A DNA stretch of 64,000 nucleotides from Maribacter aquimaris (GCF_014596745.1 NZ_JABTCF010000008.1:124001-188000), one strand, 5' to 3'; shown: positions 45,204-56,700, counted from the stretch's first letter. Numbers and translations: made by a program. The notes: generated by a model not told the origin, from the letters alone.

Positions 45204-46712
45204 ATGAAAACAATTAGAACTTTAGTATTTACTTTGAGCTGTTTGGTTTTATTTGGGAATAGAGCCTATGCCAATTATGATTCTGATACTATAATTTCCC
45301 CGATAAAAAAGGTAAAAAAGAAGCCCAGGAATGTCATATTCATCCTAACCGATGATCATCGGTACGACTATATGGGCTTTACGGGTAAAGTACCATGGTT
45401 GGAAACCCCAAATATGGATAAATTGGCCTCCGAAGGGGCTTACTTGCCCAACACCTTTGTTACTACTTCATTATGTTCCCCAAGTAGGGCTTCCATTTTG
45501 ACCGGACAATTTTCGCATTCCCACACCATTGTGGACAATCAGGCACCCGATCCGGGCAATCTTACCTATTTTCCACAATATCTGGAAAAGGCAGGTTACC
45601 AGACCTCCTTTTTTGGAAAATGGCATATGGGAGACCATGGTGATGAACCGCAACCGGGCTTTACCCATTGGGAGAGTTTTCGGGGGCAAGGGGTGTATTA
45701 CAATCCTACCTTGAATATCAATGGTACCCGGGTTTCGTACAAAGACTCTACCTATATCACTGACTTACTAACCGAACATGCTGTGGATTGGTTGGATAAA
45801 CGCGATAAAAAGAAACCATTCTTTATGTATTTGTCACATAAAGCCGTACATGCAGCCTTTAAACCCGCAAAAAGACATAAGGGAAGATATAAGGGAAAAA
45901 GAATAGAACTGCCTTCAACCTATGATCAAACCAAAACCGGAAAATACCGTGATTTAAAATGGCCCCAATGGGTCGCAAACCAACGTGTGAGTTGGCACGG
46001 GGTCGATTATATGTATCATGAAAACGATGGTATCTATGATATGGTCGTCGATTATTGTGAAACCTTGCTTGGGGTTGATGAGAGTATTGGAACGATTATG
46101 GATTATTTGAAAAAAGAAGGTTTGGATGAGTCTACCCTAGTAATTTATATGGGGGATAATGGATTTAGTTGGGGAGAACACGGCCTAATCGACAAAAGGC
46201 ATTTTTATGAGGAATCGGTAAAAGTACCTTTATTGGTTCGGTGTCCTGAACTTTTTGAAGGTGGGAAAACGCCCAAACAAATGGTACAGAACATCGACAT
46301 AGGACCTACGGTTTTAGCTGAAGCGGGAATAAATAAACCCGATAACATGCCAGGGGTCTCCTTCATACCTATCCTGACAGGGGATTCAAGTACTCCTTCC
46401 CGAAAGGAAGTGTTTTATGAGTATTACTGGGAATATGATTTTCCGATGACCCCTACCGTTTTTGGTATGCGCACAGATCGATACAAGTATATTAAGTACC
46501 AAGGTATTTGGGATCGTAATGAGTTGTATGACTTACAAAATGATCCCGATGAGATGTACAATTTAATAGCGGACCCGGACAAACAAGAAATAGCCAAGGA
46601 AATGTCAACGGCAATTTATGATTGGTTGGAAAGGACCAATGGGATGCATATACCCCTTAAACGCACGATTAAATATCGTTTTGGGGATTATAAGCATATG
46701 AATGAATATTGA
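45204..46712 (+). CDS. Type I (formylglycine) sulfatase
   Basis: 502 residues from ATG 45204; a longer frame upstream overlaps the GH9 gene and lacks a signal peptide, while this start gives a Sec signal (MKTIRTLVFTLSCLVLFGN) with cleavage near AYA. The sulfatase signature CSPSRAS has the cysteine (C91) that is converted to formylglycine, and LTDDHRYDYMGF and YMGDNGFSWGEHG supply the metal-binding aspartates. Sulfatase family S1 by motif; subfamily and glycan unknown. Probably removes sulfate from a glycan that the adjacent GH9 enzyme then cuts. The formylglycine maturase is not encoded in this window. Confidence 0.9.
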   Translation: MKTIRTLVFTLSCLVLFGNRAYANYDSDTIISPIKKVKKKPRNVIFILTDDHRYDYMGFTGKVPWLETPNMDKLASEGAYLPNTFVTTSLCSPSRASILTGQFSHSHTIVDNQAPDPGNLTYFPQYLEKAGYQTSFFGKWHMGDHGDEPQPGFTHWESFRGQGVYYNPTLNINGTRVSYKDSTYITDLLTEHAVDWLDKRDKKKPFFMYLSHKAVHAAFKPAKRHKGRYKGKRIELPSTYDQTKTGKYRDLKWPQWVANQRVSWHGVDYMYHENDGIYDMVVDYCETLLGVDESIGTIMDYLKKEGLDESTLVIYMGDNGFSWGEHGLIDKRHFYEESVKVPLLVRCPELFEGGKTPKQMVQNIDIGPTVLAEAGINKPDNMPGVSFIPILTGDSSTPSRKEVFYEYYWEYDFPMTPTVFGMRTDRYKYIKYQGIWDRNELYDLQNDPDEMYNLIADPDKQEIAKEMSTAIYDWLERTNGMHIPLKRTIKYRFGDYKHMNEY

Positions 46713-46794
46713 TGTTAGCATAGCGATATGGCACGTGTAGGGAAGACCTTGGTGCTTGTGTCCAACCCATTGATAAGTGATGCCATTGTAAAAC

Positions 46795-46839
46795 AAAGAA
46801 TCATCCAAGAGTTAATGACAACTCGATGGATGATTCTTT
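46795..46839. terminator. Branched bidirectional terminator
   Basis: AAAGAATCATCCA pairs with TGGATGATTCTTT (13 pairs), enclosing a second short stem GAGTT/AACTC. Lies between the convergent sulfatase and VCBS genes, with T-runs on both sides. Confidence 0.85.
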
Positions 46840-46857
46840 TGGTATTCCTGTAAAGGA

Positions 46858-49800
46858 TCAATTTTTCTGAAAAACTTTTAACTTACCCCGATTTTGGGTA
46901 GCAATGATATAGGGATCCGTTCCATTGGCAGGTTGTATTGTAATCATATCCTTGGCATCTCCAGGAACCAGAAAACCGGATTCTTGGGTTTTGATCATTT
47001 CAAAACCACCTTTTCCATCCCCTTTAAGTAATCCTCCATTGAAGGCATCGAGTCGGCCGACAAAAACCTCATTCCCGAAATTATTACCGATAAGTAAAAG
47101 GTCGCTTTTGTCATCGTTATTGTAATCTGTGACCACCATACGGTTGATGGGGGCAATTTGAGCTTCCAAGGGTAATGGATGGCATTTAAATGTGCCATCA
47201 CCCATATTTTCGAAATAACTGCTTTTGTCATAGTTGACCGTCAACTTCATAGCCTCGTTCAACTCTTCCGGGGTTAATAATTCTTCCTGTGTTGTTCTGG
47301 CATATTCCTTGTATGAATTGAATTTTGCCCTGAATAATGGACTTTGGCCATATAAGTCACCCCAAAAATTGATTGGAAACGACTTGTAGGTTTCGTCTTC
47401 GAAGTTGTTCTTGAAATAGGCGAACATTACGGGGTCTACAGTGCCATTATTGTCAAAATCCTTAGCGAGCAATGTAACGGGCCTTTCTTTGGAGGGATGA
47501 TAGAAATTGTTGGCGCCAAGATTGCCTACGACAAGATCAAGGTCTCCATCCCCATCAAAATCGTGGGGTAAGAGACTTTCCCACCAACCATTTAGGCTGT
47601 CTAGACCTGTTTCTTTTAATTGGCGAAAGGAAGATCGTTCATTTTTTAAAATAGTGATGGGCATAAATTCACCGGTCAAGATCAAGTCACTAAGTCCGTC
47701 TTGATCCATATCGGCCCAGGTCGCATCGGTGATCATGCCCAAATGGCTTAAGGTAGGGCAGAAGGTCTCGGTAACATCCTTGAGCGTGCCATTGACATTC
47801 TTTAGAATAAAGCTCCTTTCTGCGGTTGGAAACTCGGCAAATGGCGTTCTACCACCTACAAAAAGGTCCACGTAACCATCACTGTCATAATCATGGGCTT
47901 TTACCACGGAGCCACTAGCCTTGATTTCGGGCATTTTATCCATGGCCAATGAAAAGTTTCCCTTTCCATCGTTAACCATTAATCGATCGTTATAAAAGTA
48001 ACTTCCTTTTTTAAATTCGTTGCTTCCTGAAACCAGATAAAGGTCTAAGTCACCATCATTATCTAGGTCGAAAAGGGCCATCCCTTCTTCCTCATATTTT
48101 TTATCCCTTACTTCGGTAAAAAGTGGGGTTTTTGTAAAGGAACCGTTTTTTTGCTGTAAAAAGATTTCCGGGGAGTATCCTGAGGCGCTTCCCACAATGA
48201 AATCCTCTGTGCCATCCCCATTTAAATCACCGGCCACCAAGCAAGGTCCGTTTTGGGTCAATTTATGCGGTAGGATCCGTTGTACATTGTAATCGACCAT
48301 ATCCTTTTCTTCATGTACATAATCAATTCCGATGCTATCGGTAATGTCATTATAGATGGGTTTTATTTTTTTGGGAACAAAAGGGAATGCAATTTCATTG
48401 GGGTTTACCAGCGTTGCGTTCTTATGGTCCAGGGTAATGGTTTGATTGCCTTGAACATCGGTTAATTTTTGAAATTTACCATCGGGCCAAATGATTTCAA
48501 GGGATTTTACACTATCGGCGGATCCCAGACCATAGTGTGCAATATCCTGTACCGAGGACATGTAGCCCCTGTTTAAATGGTGCTCGTAATATTGAAGGGT
48601 ACTGTCTTGGAACCGAATGGCAATTTTCGCCCCGATACCTGATGTATTGTTATTAGGACCTTGTACATCCACTTTTAAATAGTTGTGGGTAGTATCAGGA
48701 TTTTTGTCCAGGGTGTTTTCAAAAAGGAAGGCTTCGTCGTTTATGTTATTCACTACATAATCCATATCCCCATCATCATCCAAATCAGCGAATACCGCTC
48801 CATTGGAAAAAGAGGGAATGTTCAAGCCCCATTCTTTTCCTACATCGGCAAACAGTCCGTTTCGATTGTTTTTATAGGCGTAGTTGGGTATTTTCACTTT
48901 AGGGATAGAATCCAGGATTTGCATGGGTTTTAGGTAACGTCGCACATTGAATTCGAATTCCCCAAAGTCAAGATCGGTAATATCACGTGGAAATCCGTTG
49001 GTAATCAATAAGTCCCTATAACCATCATTGTCCATATCCACAAAAAGGGGAGACCAGCTCCAATCGGTTTTCGAAATCCCGGCCATAAGTCCTATTTCTT
49101 GAAAAGGAATCCCAACCCCTTGACCAGTCTGTAGCATATTTCTCATGTATTGGTATTCATAGCCGAACTTTTCGTTTAAGACATAGTCATTATATTTAGT
49201 GGACCGGATCGTTGTTTTTAGCCGATAATTATTTTCACCCAACATATCCAAGGTTAGAATATCCAAAAACCCATCATTGTTATAGTCCGAAATATCATTA
49301 CCCATAGAGAATCTGCCTTGATGCTTAAGGAGTTCGTCAATTTTGTTGGAAAAGGTGCCATCACCGTTATTGAGATAAAGAACATCATTGGTGAGATAGT
49401 CATTACTGACATATATATCGGGCCAGCCGTCATAATTCAAATCGGCAATAGCGAGTCCAAGACCATAACCTTCAATGGTAATCCCGGCCTCAAGGGTTAC
49501 ATCGGTAAAGGTGTTGTTGCCATTATTATGGTATAACCTATCGTTGCTCAATGCGGAACCATCTGTAATTTTGATCCTATAGTTGGAAGGTAGTTTGTGG
49601 ATATCAGTGTTGTTGAGCACATATAGGTCTAAAAATCCATCCTTGTCATAATCGAAAAATGTGGCGTTCATGCTGTTGCCGGTATCGGCTATCCCATACG
49701 CTTTGGCCATTTCCTTAAAGGTGGGGATTCCGTTTTCATTCAGGCCCTGATTCACGAAAAGTAAATTTGCCATTTCCGAGGAGCTAGGGAACATGGCTGC

Positions 49801-50187
49801 ACAGACATAGATATCCAAGAAACCATCATTGTTGATGTCGATCAGGGAAACTCCCGTTTTCCACTTATTAAGAGCTTCAATACCACTTTCTGTTGAAACA
49901 TCCTTGAATTTAAAATCGCCTTGGTTCAGATAAAGTTTGTTGGCTACTTGGTTTCCGGTGAAAAATAGATCTTGTTTATTGTCATTATTGAAATCACCTA
50001 CGGCCACACCACCTCCATTGAAGATGTATTCGGATGTTAGGATGTTAAAGCTATCGGTCTCGACGATTTTATTGTTGAAGGTTATTCCGGAATGATCCGA
50101 TGAAACTTTTGAGAACAGGGTGTTATCTTTTTTCTGGCAAGAAATTACTGCTGTCAGGACAAGTAAAAGCAAAGTGATTTTTTTCAT
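46858..50187 (-). CDS. VCBS/FG-GAP repeat lipoprotein with ASPIC/UnbV domain
   Basis: 1,109 residues, lipoprotein signal ending at C17 (VISC). At least 13 calcium-binding FG-GAP-type turns of the form DxNxDGxxD (DFNNDNKQDLFF, DINNDGFLDIYV, DYDKDGFLDLYV, DYNNDGFLDILT and, later, DLNGDGTEDFIVG, DFDGDGDLDLVVG, DYNNDDKSDLLLIG) in two groups, separated by an ASPIC/UnbV domain at about 510-590 (YLKVDVQGPNNNTSGIGAK). Likely a surface beta propeller. Such proteins often accompany SusC/SusD in marine Bacteroidota, and here the SusCD-fasciclin genes lie directly upstream on the same strand, past a terminator. Function in glycan or metal binding is inferred only. Confidence 0.87.
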   Translation of the reverse strand: MKKITLLLLVLTAVISCQKKDNTLFSKVSSDHSGITFNNKIVETDSFNILTSEYIFNGGGVAVGDFNNDNKQDLFFTGNQVANKLYLNQGDFKFKDVSTESGIEALNKWKTGVSLIDINNDGFLDIYVCAAMFPSSSEMANLLFVNQGLNENGIPTFKEMAKAYGIADTGNSMNATFFDYDKDGFLDLYVLNNTDIHKLPSNYRIKITDGSALSNDRLYHNNGNNTFTDVTLEAGITIEGYGLGLAIADLNYDGWPDIYVSNDYLTNDVLYLNNGDGTFSNKIDELLKHQGRFSMGNDISDYNNDGFLDILTLDMLGENNYRLKTTIRSTKYNDYVLNEKFGYEYQYMRNMLQTGQGVGIPFQEIGLMAGISKTDWSWSPLFVDMDNDGYRDLLITNGFPRDITDLDFGEFEFNVRRYLKPMQILDSIPKVKIPNYAYKNNRNGLFADVGKEWGLNIPSFSNGAVFADLDDDGDMDYVVNNINDEAFLFENTLDKNPDTTHNYLKVDVQGPNNNTSGIGAKIAIRFQDSTLQYYEHHLNRGYMSSVQDIAHYGLGSADSVKSLEIIWPDGKFQKLTDVQGNQTITLDHKNATLVNPNEIAFPFVPKKIKPIYNDITDSIGIDYVHEEKDMVDYNVQRILPHKLTQNGPCLVAGDLNGDGTEDFIVGSASGYSPEIFLQQKNGSFTKTPLFTEVRDKKYEEEGMALFDLDNDGDLDLYLVSGSNEFKKGSYFYNDRLMVNDGKGNFSLAMDKMPEIKASGSVVKAHDYDSDGYVDLFVGGRTPFAEFPTAERSFILKNVNGTLKDVTETFCPTLSHLGMITDATWADMDQDGLSDLILTGEFMPITILKNERSSFRQLKETGLDSLNGWWESLLPHDFDGDGDLDLVVGNLGANNFYHPSKERPVTLLAKDFDNNGTVDPVMFAYFKNNFEDETYKSFPINFWGDLYGQSPLFRAKFNSYKEYARTTQEELLTPEELNEAMKLTVNYDKSSYFENMGDGTFKCHPLPLEAQIAPINRMVVTDYNNDDKSDLLLIGNNFGNEVFVGRLDAFNGGLLKGDGKGGFEMIKTQESGFLVPGDAKDMITIQPANGTDPYIIATQNRGKLKVFQKN

Positions 50188-50282
50188 TTTTAATTAAAAG
50201 GTTTTTAAGGACTGAGTGGATAAAGACCAGATAAAGGAATTTGATAGTATCTTGAAGAATTTACAATTCTTTCAATTCACAG

Positions 50283-50290
50283 GAAAGGTA
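50283..50290 (-). promoter_or_regulatory. Candidate promoter (-7 box) of the VCBS gene
   Basis: Minus strand TACCTTTC, one base off TAnnTTTG, 96 bases upstream of the start, with TTTA at the -33 position after a 19-base spacer. It lies downstream of the fasciclin terminator, so the VCBS gene can have its own transcript. Confidence 0.4.
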
Positions 50291-50359
50291 AAAAATAGAT
50301 ATCGATATTTAAAATTAAAATATAATCATGTTTTATTTTCTTAGGCTCACGAATAAAAA

Positions 50360-50390
50360 AACCACCCCGCAGCAAAAGTGCGGGGTGGTT
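50360..50390 (-). terminator. Terminator after the fasciclin gene
   Basis: AACCACCCCGCA pairs with TGCGGGGTGGTT around a seven-base loop; on the minus strand it runs into a stretch of six T. It closes the SusC-SusD-fasciclin operon. Confidence 0.88.
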
Positions 50391-50435
50391 TAGTATTTAC
50401 GACTTTAAAAAAACGTCAGCACAATACAATTTCTA

Positions 50436-52043
50436 TTATTCCATAGATTCTATGAAATCAATAGCACTCTTAGGTAGTAATACCTTATCAATAATATGAG
50501 CTACACCATTACGTGCTAAGACATCAGGAGTGGTTATATTAGCGTTTACGTCATTGGTGGCATCGCCGATAACAAAATTATCCGTTCCAACAACACTAAT
50601 GATTTCAATATCCTTTTCAGAAGCAGTGGTTGCCACTCCGGCCTCTAAATCCTCACTTACTACTTTTCCGGCCAATACATGATATAGAAGAATTTCAGAA
50701 AGAAGTGCTAGCTCTTCTTCAGTATCAAAACTTGCTATGCTAGTGTAATCAGGCCCTAAAGCGTTAAATAAATCTTCAAAAGCAGCATCTGTAGGGGCAA
50801 AGACGGTTGCTGGTCTATAATAAGTGAAATTGGTAGCCTCATCATCCTGAACATTTGTCATATCAACAAAGGCGCCGGCCAAATCAGTAGCAATCAAAGC
50901 TTCTTCCAATACGCTCAATTGAGGGGCACCAGTTACAGTAGTTGCCAAATCGTCAGAATCTAATAAGGTCGAAAAGTCCAATGCCGCTTGCGGTAAAAGA
51001 ACTTTGTCTATTATATCAACAGCACCGTTTTTAGCATCTATATCGGCAGTAATTGTATTTGCAATATCAGCTGTGGCATCTCCAAATGCAAATCCACCAA
51101 CTGCAGTAGTTACATCAACAAAGTTTTCATCTAAAAGCGTTGTTGCCGGACCTACTGTTAAATCGATAGAGTCATCTACAGGTGGTAACACATGATATAA
51201 AAGGATTTCACCTAGCAAAGCGATTTCTACTTCATTGTCAAAATCATCAAGACTATTGTAATCATCTCCTAGTGTTTCAAGAAGATCGGCGAAAGCTTGA
51301 TTGTTCGGAGCTAGAACTCTTGCGGTATCCAATGCTGCAATGGCATCTGTCAAACCAGCTTTTTCAATAGAACTTGCCAATAGGCTAAGATCGTCGGTTC
51401 CTGTGGCCCAATCTATAATAGTTGGTCGAATATCAAAATCCAAAGCATCAATGGCAGCCTGTGGTAGAAGAACTTTGTCTATAAAGTGAACAATACCATT
51501 TTCTGCATATCCGTCTGATTGAACAATCGTTGACACGGGACTCGTTTCTGGTAACTTTGTGGCATCCAATAATTGAATATCTCCATCTTCTGAAATTATA
51601 ACAGAAATTTCATCTCCTAAAACAGTGGTTAATGTTGCTCCATCTGAAAGCGACGCTGCTTCCATAGAACCTGCAACTACGTGATAAGTCAATATCTGTG
51701 AAAGTAGCGCTGGGTCAATACTCGCTAATAAGGCTTCACTGGCCGAAACATCATCTGTGGATTCAAAACCCAGTGACTCTGCCAAGTTAGCAAATGCAGT
51801 GTTATTAGGGGCGAATACAGTGAACGGGCCTGTGCCTTCCAAGGTTCCGGGAAGGTCACCGGTGGCTATTTTAAGAGCTGCTTCCAAAGACGTTGAACTT
51901 CCGCTAGCACTAATTCTGGTATGGACTGTGCCCGGGCCGATAATTGCGCTTCCGGGGGAATCGATGTCATCGTCATCACAGGAGTTCAGTCCCAATAATG
52001 CGAACATCGAAAATATAATACCTATAGTTCGAATTTTATTCAT
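50436..52043 (-). CDS. Three-domain fasciclin (FAS1) lipoprotein
   Basis: 535 residues. Lipoprotein signal ends at C23 (LNSC), followed by an Asp-rich stretch (DDDDIDSP), a pattern seen in surface-exposed lipoproteins of this phylum. Three FAS1 domains (about 45-195, 210-355, 370-535), each with H1-like TVFAPNNTAF, RVLAPNNQAF or TVFAPTDAAF and ending VHFIDKVLLPQAAID, VDIIDKVLLPQAALD or AHIIDKVLLPKSAID. FAS1 modules mediate adhesion or binding to glycans. It is third in an operon after SusC and SusD (37 bases from SusD) and may act as an extra binding protein of the complex. Confidence 0.9.
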   Translation of the reverse strand: MNKIRTIGIIFSMFALLGLNSCDDDDIDSPGSAIIGPGTVHTRISASGSSTSLEAALKIATGDLPGTLEGTGPFTVFAPNNTAFANLAESLGFESTDDVSASEALLASIDPALLSQILTYHVVAGSMEAASLSDGATLTTVLGDEISVIISEDGDIQLLDATKLPETSPVSTIVQSDGYAENGIVHFIDKVLLPQAAIDALDFDIRPTIIDWATGTDDLSLLASSIEKAGLTDAIAALDTARVLAPNNQAFADLLETLGDDYNSLDDFDNEVEIALLGEILLYHVLPPVDDSIDLTVGPATTLLDENFVDVTTAVGGFAFGDATADIANTITADIDAKNGAVDIIDKVLLPQAALDFSTLLDSDDLATTVTGAPQLSVLEEALIATDLAGAFVDMTNVQDDEATNFTYYRPATVFAPTDAAFEDLFNALGPDYTSIASFDTEEELALLSEILLYHVLAGKVVSEDLEAGVATTASEKDIEIISVVGTDNFVIGDATNDVNANITTPDVLARNGVAHIIDKVLLPKSAIDFIESME

Positions 52044-52080
52044 ATCTATATTTTTTAATATTTAATTGCTTGAGTTTTTA

Positions 52081-53772
52081 TTAATAACCAGAATTTTGTT
52101 CTAAAATACCACCACTTAAATCAATTGCGGTAACAGGAATTGGGAACAAATTATGAAAATCTGAATAGGTTTTCACTTCTTCTCCGAAAGGAATGATTGT
52201 TCGTCCTTCGTTTTCAGCGTATTCGGTCATAACTTGTACATAGTTACCCCATCTTCTAAGATCAAATAAACGATGGCCTTCCATACCTAATTCCAAACGA
52301 CGTTCAAAACGGACTGCTTTTCTGGCATAAGAAGCATTTGGGAACGAAGTATAAAGGTTAATCTCATAGTTGGCTGCATCATCACCAGAATCATCAACTG
52401 CCTTCATATAATTAGAGCTTTTTGCTCTAGCACGTACTCTATTTACATATTGTAAAGCTAGATCAAGGTCAGGACTACTTTTTTCTACTGCAGCTTCCGC
52501 GGCCATTAATAAAACATCGGCAAAACGCATGATATGATAATTTACCCCTGAAAGTTGTTCACCCCATGAACCTGTAGAAATATTACCTGTTTCACCTACC
52601 CAATATACATTTTTCTTAGGAAGATAGGTCCCTGAGATATCACTATTTTCCGCTCTAATCCAATCATTACCAGGATGCTCACCATAGCCATTGTAATCAA
52701 TGCCTCTTCGGCCTACAGTATAATCCGCTCTTGGGTCCAAAGGTCCCTCAAATGGAGTGAAATCCTCACTAGAGGCAATTCCGAAATCACTATTAACATC
52801 AGTCTGATTGTAGGTATCCAATAATGGTAATCCACTATTGGTTTGAAATGCATTCAACAAATCTTGGGTTGGTGAATAAAAACCACAACAAGAACCAAAA
52901 GGCCCTGGGTTAGGAAAATTCAGAGCGCCTTTAACATTAGCGTTATATGATTGGCCATCATCGGTAGTAAACTGTATGGCAAAAATAGATTCTACGCTAT
53001 TGTCCCCTGCCAATCTGAAATTGTCTACATAATCTGGTAAAAGATCATAAGGTCCACTAGTAACCACCTCATTCAATAAGGTAAAAGCAGTATCCCAATC
53101 AGATTGGTATAAATGGGCTTTGCCCATAAATGCCTTCGCAGTCCAAGATGTTGGTTTACCTACCTGTGCTTGAGTTGCAGGCAAGTTATCAATAGCAAAT
53201 TGAAAATCAGTTTCAATTTGTTCCCAAATATCACTGGTGTTTGGCTGGTTGAATTCAGTTGCCGCATAATTTTCTTCAGAGATGTAAGGAACTTTGCCCC
53301 ACATTTTCTGAAGTTCAAAATTATAATGACCCCTTAAAAAACGGGCTTCTGCCAATTGGCTAGAAAAATCACCTTCTTCTATGGTTTCAATTAAAGCAAT
53401 GACGGCATTGGCTCTGTTGATGCCAGCGAAAATGGCTCCCCATTTCCCATAGAAATAAGAACTACCTGTAGCCCATGTCATAGTTTCTAGGTTATAGAGT
53501 TCTTGTTGATCACCGTCAGTACTTCCCTTATGGGCATCATCGGATAATACATCCATAACCCAGTTGTCACCGGACATAGACCATCCTTCTCCAAATTCAT
53601 TGGCCCGAACCCCATCTATTGCAGAATAGGCTCCAACGAGCATTAAATCAACTCCGGTTTCATTCTTAAGTGATTCATCACTTAGTGCCCCTATTGCGGG
53701 TGACTCAGTGAATTCGTCACTACATGCTAATATAGCAAATAGCATTATTAAATAAGTTACTGTTCTTTTCAT
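52081..53772 (-). CDS. SusD/RagB-family nutrient-binding lipoprotein
   Basis: 563 residues from ATG 53770-53772 (MKRTVTYLIMLFAILACS, lipobox cysteine C17); an earlier ATG lies inside the SusC stop region and would break the signal. Conserved SusD segments: EARFLRGHYNFELQKMWGKVPYI, YHIMRFADVLLMAAEAAV, RRLELGMEGHRLFDLRRWG. It is the surface lid that captures the ligand for the TonB-dependent channel encoded 10 bases upstream. Ligand unknown: the operon has no glycosidase, only a fasciclin lipoprotein. Confidence 0.93.
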   Translation of the reverse strand: MKRTVTYLIMLFAILACSDEFTESPAIGALSDESLKNETGVDLMLVGAYSAIDGVRANEFGEGWSMSGDNWVMDVLSDDAHKGSTDGDQQELYNLETMTWATGSSYFYGKWGAIFAGINRANAVIALIETIEEGDFSSQLAEARFLRGHYNFELQKMWGKVPYISEENYAATEFNQPNTSDIWEQIETDFQFAIDNLPATQAQVGKPTSWTAKAFMGKAHLYQSDWDTAFTLLNEVVTSGPYDLLPDYVDNFRLAGDNSVESIFAIQFTTDDGQSYNANVKGALNFPNPGPFGSCCGFYSPTQDLLNAFQTNSGLPLLDTYNQTDVNSDFGIASSEDFTPFEGPLDPRADYTVGRRGIDYNGYGEHPGNDWIRAENSDISGTYLPKKNVYWVGETGNISTGSWGEQLSGVNYHIMRFADVLLMAAEAAVEKSSPDLDLALQYVNRVRARAKSSNYMKAVDDSGDDAANYEINLYTSFPNASYARKAVRFERRLELGMEGHRLFDLRRWGNYVQVMTEYAENEGRTIIPFGEEVKTYSDFHNLFPIPVTAIDLSGGILEQNSGY

Positions 53773-53782
53773 CTTTTTTTTT

Positions 53783-56700
53783 TTAAAATTTAATATTAGC
53801 ACCCAAAGTAAATACCCTTGAAGCAGGATATACCCTACCATCAATACCCAAACTTAAGTTGGCACTTTCTCCACTACCTATATCGGATACAATTTCGGGA
53901 TCGAAACCTTCATAATCCGTTATAGTAAATAAATTGGTGGCCTGGATGTATAATCTCAAAGATTTCATACCAATTTTGTCAGAAACGGTTTTGGGTAATG
54001 TATACCCAATTTGGGTGTTCTTTAATCGTAAATATGAACCGTCTTCAACAAAATATGAATTTGGCTGACCTTCATTATTGACAACTGATGTTGATAATGC
54101 AGGTAGTGACGCATTCGTGTTGGTAGGTGTCCAAGAATCCATGACCCTAGTACTTCTATTACCATTCACGAATGAAGGAAAATCAGTATAAAACTTATTA
54201 AAGTTGTAAATCTCATTCCCTTGAGATCCATTAAAGAAAAGAGAAATGTCAAATCCTTTGTAAGCCGATGTCAAGTTAATACCGTAAGTAAAATCAGGGT
54301 GGGGCGAACCTATATTGGTCCTATCATCATCATCAACAGTACCATCACCATTTACATCAGCATACTCATATCTTCCTTCATCGGTAAATCCAACTACTTT
54401 ACGACCATAGAAAAAGGACAATGGCTCACCAACCTCAGTTCTGGTAGCGTTTTGGCCTCTTAGGGCTTCACCAGTTCCAGTAACAGGAGCTCCATCAATT
54501 AAACTAGTGACTTCATTTTTGTAATGGGATAGGTTCGCTGTAATTCCGTATGACCAACCTGAGGCGGTCTCGTCATGATAACCCAACACTAAATCAAAAC
54601 CAGTATTTTTTATGTTCCCTAAGTTTACGTAAGGGGCACTGGCGTCAATCGCAGTAGAACTAATTGCACTAAAATCCTGGGTAATTAAATCCTGGGTCGA
54701 AATATGAAAATATTCCGCTTCAAAAGTCAATTTGTTTTCTAACATACCTAACTCTATACCAAAGTTTGTGGTTTCACTGGTTTCCCATTTTAAATCAGTA
54801 TTCCCTACTTGGCTTAAAATAGCACCTGTTGCAATACTGCTTCCACTCAAGGAATAATTTGCATACTGATCACTTAAGTTAGAGATATTTGCAGTAGGAT
54901 TATCTACAGGTAAAGATTGGTTACCTAATTTACCCCAAGACCCTTTAAACTTTAATCTATTGACAAAAGAATTTTGTGGATAAAAATCTTCATCACTGAC
55001 TAACCAGCCTCCACTGAAAGAAGGGAAAATATCGCTTTGGTTATCCCCTATAAACCTGGAAGATTTATCATTACGTATGGTAGCAGAGAGGAAATATTTA
55101 TTCTTGAAAGAATAATTTGCCGTACCGAATACGGAAAACAAGGTATTGTAACCATCATAAGCATAATTTACACTTGGAGCTGCAGTACCGTTACTCAATA
55201 GATAAAAATCAGGATCTTCAAATAAGTATCCGGAACGGTTTATCTGTTTGCCTTTACCGGAACCCTTAAGAGCTTCAACACCTAGTAAGGCATTAACCGT
55301 ATGGTCTCCGAAAGATTTGTTGTAATTTAAAGTATTCGTCCAAATCCAGTTGTAGTTGGTTTGATCTTGTTCTGAAAGAGATCTTGAGGATATCGGTTCA
55401 CTATGTTCAGGGTCCAAGGCAGTAAAAGACCTGGAATCAAAAGTATTGAAACCGCCTGCCAGAGTTGTTTTAAAGGTCAACTCATCCAGAATGTTATAGG
55501 ATAAATACATATCACCTATTACAGCATATCGCTTATTGTAATTATCCCTGGCTCTATAATTTAAGGCAATCGGATTTCTACCATTACCCAAACCTGGGGC
55601 AGCAGAACCGGCAAATTCTCCTTCGTCGTCATAAACAGGAACTAAAGGGGACATTCTCAAGGCCATTTGCATGGCCTCATTATTTCCTGTTCTTGTATTC
55701 GAATAGGAAACATTAAGGTGTTCCCCTATTTTAAGGCGTTTCCCTATTTTGAATTCAGAATTCAATCGTGTACTAACTCTACTGAATCCTGTTTCATTAA
55801 TAATACCATCACTGTCCAAATAACCAACAGACATGAAGTATTTACCGGATTCCGTTCCGTTAGCAACGGATACTGACATATTTGAAATAGCTGCGGTACG
55901 GGTAAGTTCGTCGATCCAATCAGTACCACCTGGCTGTACTGTGGCATTCAATGCCCCAACAGGATAATAAACAATTGGGTCATAAGATTGTACTCTAGTA
56001 TACCCTATGATAGAGGTAGGGACAACAGGATTTCTACCATTGCCATATTGGGCGTGCGAAGGAATAGCACCATCATTAAGTTGACTTTGGAAAATCATAT
56101 CACCATGCTGTTGTGTGCTTAGCAAATCCGGAGCATTTGTAATTTGAGAAAAACCTGTATACATATCAACAGAGATTTCGGCAGAGTCCATATTGTAACC
56201 ACCACCTTTGGTGGTAATAATTACAACCCCGTTCGATGCCCTTGCCCCATAAATGGCCGCGGCGCCATCCTTAAGAACGTTCATCTGATCGATATCGGAA
56301 GGGTTTATGTTGTTCAAGAAACTGGCATCATCTGTCTGTACACCATCTATAATATACAGCGGGTCAGTATTGTTGGCAGTTCCGAATCCTCGAATATTAA
56401 TTTTAGGTGCAGCACCTGGAGTGTTGTTGTTTACAACGGTAACACCAGAAGCTCTACCTTGTAAGGCTTCAGCGGCGTTGGTTGTAGGTGCTTTTAAAGC
56501 TTCATCCATATCAACAGAAGCAACAGATCCGGTGATGTCCCCTCTTGTTTGGGTGCCATAACCTATTACAACCACCTCTTCGAGTAAGCTTGCATCTTCA
56601 GCCAAGATTACATTGATTGTTTCATTGCCATCCAAAGCAATTTCCTGTGTATGATAACCAATATAGCTGATGACCAAAACGGCATCGCTGTCAGCCTCAA

